A stretch of 64,000 nucleotides of DNA, from contig CAYWPR010000032.1 of NCBI GenBank assembly GCA_964460115.1, forward strand, positions 1 through 64,000. Reading direction: 5' to 3'. The notes beneath the pieces are model-generated. The model did not search any database and had not been told where the DNA came from. It saw nothing but the letters and a program-made list of their open reading frames with translations. Position numbers and translations under genes: made by a program. Source of the DNA: JAEUJZ01 sp964460115 (GTDB lineage: Bacteria > Myxococcota_A > Polyangia > Palsa-1104 > JAEUJZ01). Positions 58,475-64,000 of this stretch are shown in pieces (the stretch's first letter is position 1; every line of letters starts with the position of its first letter).

Positions 58475-59395
58475 ATGTGGGACATTTTTTTACACGGGCT
58501 CATCCTGATTTTGTTTCCGCCGCTCTTGCTCGGCATCATCAATGCCGTAAAGTCATGGGTGTCCGGGCGCCGTGGACCGCCGCTTTTACAGGCCTACTAC
58601 GACATCGCCAAGCTTTTGCGCAAAGGCGTTGTGTACAGCCACACCACCACGTGGATCTTTCGCGTCGGTCCATGTATCACCCTGGCCTCGACGCTTGTCG
58701 CTGGGCTGATCGTACCTTTGGCCAGCGGTCGCGGCCCGCTGCATTTTACCGGGGACGTGCTCGTTTTTGCCTATCTGCTGGGGCTGGGCCGTTTTTTCAC
58801 CATGGCGGCGGCCCTTGATACCGGTTCCAGCTTTGAAGGGCTTGGCGCCAGCCGCGAAGCAAGCTTTGCGGCCCTTGCCGAACCGGCGCTGTTCATGTCG
58901 CTGGCCATCCTTTGCGTGCCCGCCCATAGCGCCAGTTTCTCGGCGGCCTTGGCCAAGCTGCCCTGGGAGCAATGGGGAGCGCAGCACCCGACATTTCTAT
59001 TTGCCACTGCGGCCTTTGGCATCGTGATTTTGTGCGAAACCTCGCGCATTCCCATCGATGATCCCAATACCCATTTAGAACTCACGATGATTCATGAGGT
59101 CATGGTTTTGGATCACAGCGGACCCGACTTGGCATTCATCGTGTACGGCGGAGCCCTTAAACTTTTGGTGCTGATCGCGCTGCTCGTGCATATGGTGCTG
59201 CCCATTCCGCCTCAAGGCGGACCGCTTTCGGCCTTGATGTTTTTGAGCGGCTGCGTCGGCGCGGCGGTTGGCATCGGCATCATCGAATCAAGCATGGCAC
59301 GTTTGCGTTTGCGCGCCGTGCCGCAGCTTCTGATTGCTGCCGCGGTGATCGCCGCCATTGGCATGGGCTTTGAGTTTTATCGGGGCGCGCCATGA
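58475..59395 (+). CDS. Hydrogenase-4/complex-I-related subunit (HyfC/NuoH type)
   Basis: A 306-residue membrane protein of the HycD/HyfC/NuoH family, which links the membrane arm to the peripheral arm. The typical pattern is 'GLILILFPPLLLGIINAVKSWVSGRRGPPLLQAYYDIAKLLRKGVV' followed by 'FLFATAAFGIVILCETSRIPIDDPNTHLELTMIHEVMVLDHSGPDLAFI'. The latter, including the RIPIDDPxTHLELTM motif, is a hallmark. About eight hydrophobic helices are seen. It is 7 bases after the HyfB-like gene and overlaps the HyfE-like gene by 4 bases. Confidence 0.93.
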   Translation: MWDIFLHGLILILFPPLLLGIINAVKSWVSGRRGPPLLQAYYDIAKLLRKGVVYSHTTTWIFRVGPCITLASTLVAGLIVPLASGRGPLHFTGDVLVFAYLLGLGRFFTMAAALDTGSSFEGLGASREASFAALAEPALFMSLAILCVPAHSASFSAALAKLPWEQWGAQHPTFLFATAAFGIVILCETSRIPIDDPNTHLELTMIHEVMVLDHSGPDLAFIVYGGALKLLVLIALLVHMVLPIPPQGGPLSALMFLSGCVGAAVGIGIIESSMARLRLRAVPQLLIAAAVIAAIGMGFEFYRGAP

Positions 59396-60045
59396 ATCCG
59401 GCACACGCTGATTTGCTGCTTTTGTTTTTGGTCCTGCTCGACCTTTACATCATCGGTGCCGGTCGGCTTGTCGCCTGCGTACGCGGCGCGGCACTGCAAG
59501 GACTGCTGCTTGCCCTTTTGCCCCTGGCCCTTGGGCATCATCAAGACATCCTTTTGGTTCATACCCTGCTTTTGCTGATTGGGACGCTGCTTTTAAAGGC
59601 TCTGCTCATTCCCTATCTGCTGATGCGCACCATCGTGTATACCCACGCCCGCCGCGAGGTCGAGCCTTTTGTCTCTCTGCACGCTTCGCTTTTGCTTGGC
59701 GCGCTGCTCGTCGGGTTGTCATTCTGGCTGGCGCAAAAGCTGTCCTTGCCGCGTCCGCCGCCCTCGCCGCTGCTTGTGCCGACGGGCCTGGCGACGCTGT
59801 TCTGCGGCTTTTTGGTGCTGGTCAGCCGCAAAAAGGCGGTCACGCAGGTCGTTGGCTATTTGATGCTGGAAAACGGCGTATTCGTCTTTGGGCAATTTTT
59901 GACCCGCGAAATGCCGGTGGTGGTCGAAATGGGAATTCTTTTGGACGTGCTTGTCGGTGTATTTGTCATGGGAATCGCCATCAATCACATCAGCCGAGAA
60001 TTCGATTCTATAGACACCGACGCGCTCACGAGCCTGCGAGACTGA
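59392..60045 (+). CDS. Hydrogenase-4-related membrane subunit (HyfE type)
   Basis: A 217-residue integral membrane protein with about six helices, matching HyfE, which in E. coli hydrogenase-4 replaces NuoK-like functions. It starts MNPAHADLLLLFLVLLDLYIIGAGRLVACVRGAALQG. 'KAVTQVVGYLMLENGVFVFGQF' and 'EMGILLDVLVGVFVMGIAINHISREFDSID' are family blocks. The start ATG overlaps the preceding stop. It is followed by the HyfF-like gene after 3 bases. Confidence 0.88.
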   Translation: MNPAHADLLLLFLVLLDLYIIGAGRLVACVRGAALQGLLLALLPLALGHHQDILLVHTLLLLIGTLLLKALLIPYLLMRTIVYTHARREVEPFVSLHASLLLGALLVGLSFWLAQKLSLPRPPPSPLLVPTGLATLFCGFLVLVSRKKAVTQVVGYLMLENGVFVFGQFLTREMPVVVEMGILLDVLVGVFVMGIAINHISREFDSIDTDALTSLRD

Positions 60046-60048
60046 CCG

Positions 60049-61500
60049 ATGATTCTGCTCGCTCTGCTGCTGCTTACGCTTTTGGCCAGTGCGCTGTGCT
60101 GGGTGGTACGTCCGCTGCGTTTTCAGCTTTGCGTACTGCTGTTTACGGCAGTCGGGCACTTTGGCCTGGTCGGTGCGATTTATCTTTCCCCAGCGCCTGC
60201 GCCCGTGGCGCTTGGCGGGCTTTTGGCGCTGGACGCGCTTGGCCGCTTATTTCTTGGGCTGACCGCCCTTTTGTTTCTGGCCGTCTCGATATACAGCGCC
60301 AAATACCTGACAGAGGGCGCCCACGATGTGCCCGCATCGCCGCAGCGCTATGTGCCCGGGCTGCTGATTTTTCTCGCCACGATGGACCTGGTCACGCTGT
60401 CGCAGCATTTGGCCCTTTTGTGGGCGGCCATCGAAGCGACCACGCTGGCCAGCGCGCCGCTTATTTACTACTACCGTCGCAAAGCGGCTTTGGAGGCGAC
60501 CTGGAAGTATTTGCTGCTGTGCTCGGTGGGAATTGCGCTCGGCCTGCTTGGTACTTTCTTTTTGGGCATCGCTGCATCGAGTGCGCCGGATGGATCGTCC
60601 GGACTTGTGGTGTCGAATCTGCAAGCGATTGCCGGCACCCTTTCGCGTCCCTGGCTAAAGACCGCTTTTGTGCTGGCGCTTGTCGGCTATGGAACCAAAG
60701 TGGGACTGGCGCCGCTGCATACTTGGTTGCCCGATGCGCACAGCCAGGCGCCCTCGCCGGTGTCGGCGCTTTTGTCCGGCGCGCTGCTCAACTGCGCGCT
60801 GCTTGGCGTGCTGCGCTTTTATCAAATCTGCGTCGCCGCCGGCGAAGCCGAATTTGCCGGAGAATTGCTGCTTTTGCTGGGCTTTGCTTCTTTGGCCGTG
60901 GCGGCGGCATTTTTGATCGGCCAGCGCGATTATAAGCGCCTCCTTGCTTACTCTAGTCTCGAGAATATGGGCGTGATTGCGGTCGGCATTGGCCTTGGCG
61001 GCGGCGCTGCCAAGGGCGCCTTCTTGCACATCATCAATCACTCTTTGTGCAAGGCCGCGCTGTTTCTGCTGTCTGGAAATCTGCTGCGCACCTATGGCAC
61101 GACCAAAGCCGAAGCCGTGCACGGCGCGCTGCGCAGGATGCCCTATACTGCCGTGCTGCTGCTTTGGGGGCTTTTGGCCATCGGCGGCACACCGCCGCTT
61201 GGTCCTTTTTTAAGCGAGCTTTTGATCTTCATGTCGGCAGTACGTGAAGGACGTGTGGTTTTGGCGGTGGCTTTTTTAGGACTTTTGGCCTTGGCCTTTT
61301 TGGGCATGGCCGGCGTCGTCTTGCCGATGCTGCAGGGACAAGATCAGTCTCAAGCGGCGCGGTCCTACGAAAGCAAGTGGTATATCTTGCCGCCGCTTGG
61401 CTTACTAGTCGGCGTGTCGCTGCTTGGGGTGTATTTGCCGCCTCCGCTGCTTTTGGCGCTGGAACAAGCGGTTTTGGCAATTGCCGGGAGTTCCAAGTGA
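60049..61500 (+). CDS. Hydrogenase-4-related antiporter-like subunit (HyfF/NuoN type)
   Basis: A 483-residue polytopic protein of the NuoN/HyfF antiporter-like family, with about 13 helices. Glu129 in 'LLWAAIEATTLASAPLIYYYRRKAALEATWKYLLL' and Lys217 in 'GYGTKVGLAPLHTWLPDAHSQAPSPVSALLSG' are conserved proton-transfer positions, and 'DYKRLLAYSSLENMGVIAVGIGLG' is a family helix. With the HyfB-like gene it gives two ion-pump-like modules. Its stop overlaps the large-subunit start (GTGA at 61497-61500). Confidence 0.92.
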   Translation: MILLALLLLTLLASALCWVVRPLRFQLCVLLFTAVGHFGLVGAIYLSPAPAPVALGGLLALDALGRLFLGLTALLFLAVSIYSAKYLTEGAHDVPASPQRYVPGLLIFLATMDLVTLSQHLALLWAAIEATTLASAPLIYYYRRKAALEATWKYLLLCSVGIALGLLGTFFLGIAASSAPDGSSGLVVSNLQAIAGTLSRPWLKTAFVLALVGYGTKVGLAPLHTWLPDAHSQAPSPVSALLSGALLNCALLGVLRFYQICVAAGEAEFAGELLLLLGFASLAVAAAFLIGQRDYKRLLAYSSLENMGVIAVGIGLGGGAAKGAFLHIINHSLCKAALFLLSGNLLRTYGTTKAEAVHGALRRMPYTAVLLLWGLLAIGGTPPLGPFLSELLIFMSAVREGRVVLAVAFLGLLALAFLGMAGVVLPMLQGQDQSQAARSYESKWYILPPLGLLVGVSLLGVYLPPPLLLALEQAVLAIAGSSK

Positions 61501-63023
61501 ACTTTAACCACCAGGTCATTTCGCAAGCGCAAATTCCTCGGCTGGACCCTGTGGCGTTTCAGGCCGAATGCCTGCGCCGTGCCGCGGCTGGAGGGCGTCT
61601 AGTGGCTTTGTGCGCGCTGTCGCCGCCGCCTCCGCCAAACCAAGCCGCTGCTGCATCAGAGCTTTTGGCCGTTCTGGCTTATGATGCGCGCGGCGAATTG
61701 GAACTATTGGCGATGAACGCGAGCCGCTCGTATCCATCGCTGACTGCGGGCGATACGCAAGTGCTCGGGCGCGACTTTCCGCAAGCCCAAGCCTTTGAGC
61801 GGGAAATTTACGAAGAGCACGGCATCACCCCCGAGGGGCACCCCTTTTTAAAACCATTGCGCCGCCACGGCGAACTAGAGCCCGCCGAGTTCGCGGCCCC
61901 CTTGTATCCCTTTTTTGCGGTCGACGGTTCGAGCATCCACGAGGTAGCGGTCGGTCCAGTGCACGCCGGAGTCATCGAGCCGGGGCATTTTCGTTTTCAG
62001 TGTCAGGGCGAGCAGGTGCTGCATTTGGAGATACAGCTTGGCTACCAGCGCCGCGGTGCCGAAGCACTTTTGCTGCGCTCGGCCCCGCGCCGCCGGCTTA
62101 TCGTTGCGGAATCCATTGCCGGCGATACCACGATTGGTCATGGTCTGGCGTATTGCATGGCCCTAGAAGCGCTTAGCGGCTGCGAAGTGCCTAGTGTGCC
62201 GCTGCTTATTCGCGGCATCGCGCTTGAGCTCGAACGTTTGCACAACCATGTCGGCGATCTTGGCGCCTTGTGTGGCGATGTCGGGTACTTGCCGGGCGCA
62301 TCCTGGTTCGGTCGTTTGCGCGGCGAGTTTTTGAATCTGCTTATGCTTCTTTCCGGCAACCGCTTTGGGCGCGGCCTGCTTTGTCCATCCGGCGTGAACT
62401 TCAGCCTTTTCGAAGCGCAGCGCGAAGAATTTTTGCACCGCCTGGCGCGCGTCCAAGCCGAGCTGACATCAGTCGTCGCGCTGATGCTCGAGTCCCCCTC
62501 TGTACAGGCGCGCTTCGAAAGCACCGGGGTGCTAAGCCAGCAAACCGCCGAAGAGCTTGGACTTGTAGGGCTTTCGGCGCGGGCCAGCGGCTGCACTCGC
62601 GATGTGCGCCACGACCATCCCTTTGGCATTTATCGCATTCACCCGATTGCTCTTTCTTCTGCCGAAGCCGGAGATGTCATGGCCCGCGCCTCTTTGCGCT
62701 GGCTGGAAATTCAAAACTCTCTAGACTATCTGCGCGCTCGGCTGAGCGAACTGCCAACGCCGCCAGCTGTGCTTTGCGCCGCGGACGGACTTCGGCCCTT
62801 GGCCGCCGATTCCCTCGTGGTGTCGATGGTCGAGGGCTGGCGTGGTGAAATCGTTCATATACTTGTGACCGGTGCGCGCGGTGAGGTGGTCCGCTATAAG
62901 GTCATCGATCCGTCGCTGCACAATTGGCTGGGGCTGGCCATGGCGGTGCGCGGCAACTACATTTTTGATTTTCCGCTGTGTAACAAAAGTTACAATCTCT
63001 CGTATGCCGGACACGACCTATGA
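61497..63023 (+). CDS. Hydrogenase large-subunit homologue without NiFe ligands (HyfG/HycE/NuoCD type)
   Basis: A 508-residue protein fusing a NuoC-like N-domain (about 1-140) to a NuoD/hydrogenase large-subunit domain. The GTG at 61497 overlaps the HyfF stop. It has EPGHFRF, 'RRGAEALL' and 'ELERLHNHVGDLGAL', typical of HycE. The NiFe-site cysteines are missing: the first CxxC region is AGDT at residues 208-211, where HycE has CGVC, and the C-terminus reads NKSYNLSYAGHDL in place of the DPCxxC motif. So it cannot hold a NiFe centre, as in the Ehr (hydrogenase-related) complexes. What it oxidises or reduces instead is unknown. The small subunit follows, overlapping by 4 bases. Confidence 0.9.
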   Translation: MNFNHQVISQAQIPRLDPVAFQAECLRRAAAGGRLVALCALSPPPPPNQAAAASELLAVLAYDARGELELLAMNASRSYPSLTAGDTQVLGRDFPQAQAFEREIYEEHGITPEGHPFLKPLRRHGELEPAEFAAPLYPFFAVDGSSIHEVAVGPVHAGVIEPGHFRFQCQGEQVLHLEIQLGYQRRGAEALLLRSAPRRRLIVAESIAGDTTIGHGLAYCMALEALSGCEVPSVPLLIRGIALELERLHNHVGDLGALCGDVGYLPGASWFGRLRGEFLNLLMLLSGNRFGRGLLCPSGVNFSLFEAQREEFLHRLARVQAELTSVVALMLESPSVQARFESTGVLSQQTAEELGLVGLSARASGCTRDVRHDHPFGIYRIHPIALSSAEAGDVMARASLRWLEIQNSLDYLRARLSELPTPPAVLCAADGLRPLAADSLVVSMVEGWRGEIVHILVTGARGEVVRYKVIDPSLHNWLGLAMAVRGNYIFDFPLCNKSYNLSYAGHDL

Positions 63024-63784
63024 ACGTGCTTGCGTTTCTGCGTACCCGTCTGCAGCAAGGACAAAAAACCACAGGCTTTCCAGATGCTCCGGTCGAACTT
63101 CCCGCGCGTTTTCGCGGCCGGCCGCAGCTTGATGCGAAAAAATGCGAGGGCGCAGGCTGTCAAGACTGCGTGACGGTTTGTCCGACGGAGGCGATCGCGC
63201 TGTCGCCGCTGCGCATCGACCTGGGGCGTTGCGTCTTTTGCGGCGCTTGTCAAAACGCCTGTACGGCCGGGGCCATCGAATTTAAACCGGATATACGTCT
63301 GGCGGCGCGCCGCCGGCACGAGCTTATCGTGGGCAGCCAAGAGGAAAAGCTGGCCACGGCGCTGGACAAAAAGATGCAGCGCTTGTTTGGCCGCTCGCTG
63401 AAGCTGCGGCAAGTGTCGGCCGGAGGCTGTAGTGGCTGTGAAGCCGAGCTTTTGGCCGCCGGCAACGTCGTTTTTGACATGGGCCGATTCGGCATTCAGT
63501 TCGTTGCTTCTCCGCGGCATGCCGACGGCATCGTCGTCACCGGCCCGGTCAGTAACAACATGCTACAGGCTTTGCGGCAAACCTATGCGGCGGTGCCGGC
63601 GCCGCGCCTTTTGATCGTGGTGGGCGCCTGCGCCATCAGCGGCGGTCCGTATCTAGATGCCGAGCAGGCACAAAACGGCATACCGGCGGATATGCCAGTC
63701 GATCTATATCTGGCCGGCTGTCCGCCCCATCCGCTGACCATTTTGGACGGTCTATTGCGCCTGCTTGGCCGCATCGAGGCGTGA
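63020..63784 (+). CDS. Hydrogenase-related small subunit fused to a 2x[4Fe-4S] ferredoxin domain (HyfH+HyfI / NuoI+NuoB type)
   Basis: A 254-residue electron-transfer protein. Residues about 38-85 form a two-cluster ferredoxin: 'CEGAGCQDCVTVCP' (Cx4Cx2Cx3CP) and 'CVFCGACQNACTAGAI' (CxxCxxCxxxC). Residues about 120-250 form the NuoB/HyfI fold: 'GGCSGCEAELLAAGN' (CxxC), 'GACAISGGPY' and 'LAGCPPHPLTILDGLLRLLGRI', giving the proximal [4Fe-4S] cluster of complex I and group 4 hydrogenases. All proximal-cluster cysteines are kept, unlike the large subunit's NiFe ligands. E. coli has these as separate genes. This is the last gene of the six-gene unit. Confidence 0.92.
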   Translation: MNVLAFLRTRLQQGQKTTGFPDAPVELPARFRGRPQLDAKKCEGAGCQDCVTVCPTEAIALSPLRIDLGRCVFCGACQNACTAGAIEFKPDIRLAARRRHELIVGSQEEKLATALDKKMQRLFGRSLKLRQVSAGGCSGCEAELLAAGNVVFDMGRFGIQFVASPRHADGIVVTGPVSNNMLQALRQTYAAVPAPRLLIVVGACAISGGPYLDAEQAQNGIPADMPVDLYLAGCPPHPLTILDGLLRLLGRIEA

Positions 63785-63905
63785 ACGGCCAAATTTCGGC
63801 AAAGATTCCAGCCATTTTGCGGGCTTAGCGTGCGACCAAGTCCGATGGACAAGTTTGCATGATACTAATGAATCTGAAGATCTATCTAGAGTCTGAGGAT
63901 CCGCA

Positions 63906-64000
63906 ATGGTGTCCATCCCCAAGCAGGGCAGCGCTATCGGTCGAGTGCTGGCCGGCCGCTACCGGGTCGAAGATGTTCTTGGCCGGGGAGCCATGGGCTC
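63906..64000 (+). CDS. Start of a Ser/Thr protein kinase, cut by the window edge
   Basis: The ATG at 63906 opens a frame to the end of the window. It encodes MVSIPKQGSAIGRVLAG, then RYRVEDVLGRGAMG, the Gly-rich ATP loop (GxGxMG) of bacterial Hanks-type kinases. Only 31 residues are visible. Between the hydrogenase-related unit and this start, the 121 bases (63785-63905) show no clear gene or terminator. Confidence 0.75.
   Translation, partial: MVSIPKQGSAIGRVLAGRYRVEDVLGRGAMG

Overview
The window is one stretch of a moderately GC-rich bacterial chromosome (about 55-60% GC by eye), densely packed with genes on both strands. There is no rRNA, phage, insertion sequence or CRISPR array. Several things point to a Gram-negative, probably aerobic, predatory- or soil-type lineage near the Myxococcota (old Deltaproteobacteria). 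These are a CarD/CdnL regulator with the myxobacterial-style TWNRRYR core, many lipoprotein signal peptides, Cys-rich and FG-GAP surface lipoproteins, a MYXO-CTERM-like C-terminal anchor, and DNA coding for envelope and polyphosphate metabolism. This placement is an inference from gene content and not a phylogeny.

Layout: 1-4.4 kb holds a cut membrane protein, an SPFH/flotillin-like protein, a GNAT acetyltransferase and a Tat-exported phosphoesterase. 4.5-12.3 kb is the translation/transcription operon rimP-nusA-rnpM(ylxR)-infB-ylxP, extended by a lipoprotein and a small helical protein; rbfA, truB and rpsO do not follow. 12.3-18.8 kb holds PPK2, a carboxypeptidase-regulatory-like surface protein, and a leftward operon with a GT2 glycosyltransferase, a LolB-like lipoprotein, a FabZ-like hot-dog protein lacking its catalytic His, RlmB, and a membrane protein with an HEGGH motif. 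18.8-28 kb holds a TPR lipoprotein, ttcA, a phosphoesterase, a leftward envelope-sensor cluster (degenerate SpoIIE-like sensor, OmpA-like protein), an RlmL-type methyltransferase, tyrS and a nucleotide-sugar epimerase. 28-35 kb holds a GH13 lipoprotein overlapping an epoxide-hydrolase-like gene, an AarF/UbiB kinase with a probable leaderless promoter, and the housekeeping sigma factor rpoD behind a 360-base noncoding leader.

35.4-39 kb is a two-component system whose kinase and regulator lie in divergent units, each paired with a Spy/CpxP-like periplasmic protein. The kinase carries a His/Cys-rich insertion in its HAMP domain, and a 38-bp palindrome lies between the units, which suggests a metal- or envelope-stress circuit. 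39-46 kb holds a GT4 glycosyltransferase, an orphan 3,5-diaminohexanoate-dehydrogenase-like gene with a TPP enzyme, a HEAT-repeat/methyltransferase fusion and hemF. 46-54.7 kb holds a bacterial expansin lipoprotein, an FG-GAP lipoprotein, carD with a candidate leader peptide, Cys-rich and other lipoproteins, a second epimerase, polyphosphate glucokinase and a C-terminally anchored surface protein. 54.7-64 kb holds an M50B-like membrane protein, hemD, tRNA-Leu(CAA) and a six-gene complex related to energy-converting hydrogenase and complex I. The large subunit of that complex has lost all four NiFe-ligand cysteines (an Ehr-type complex). The window ends in the start of a Ser/Thr kinase gene.

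The most interesting parts are the hydrogenase-related complex without a hydrogenase site and its fusion-like junction with a tRNA, the His/Cys-rich HAMP sensor system with its palindrome, the HEAT-methyltransferase fusion, and several leader-type control elements ahead of rimP-nusA, rpoD, carD and the response regulator.
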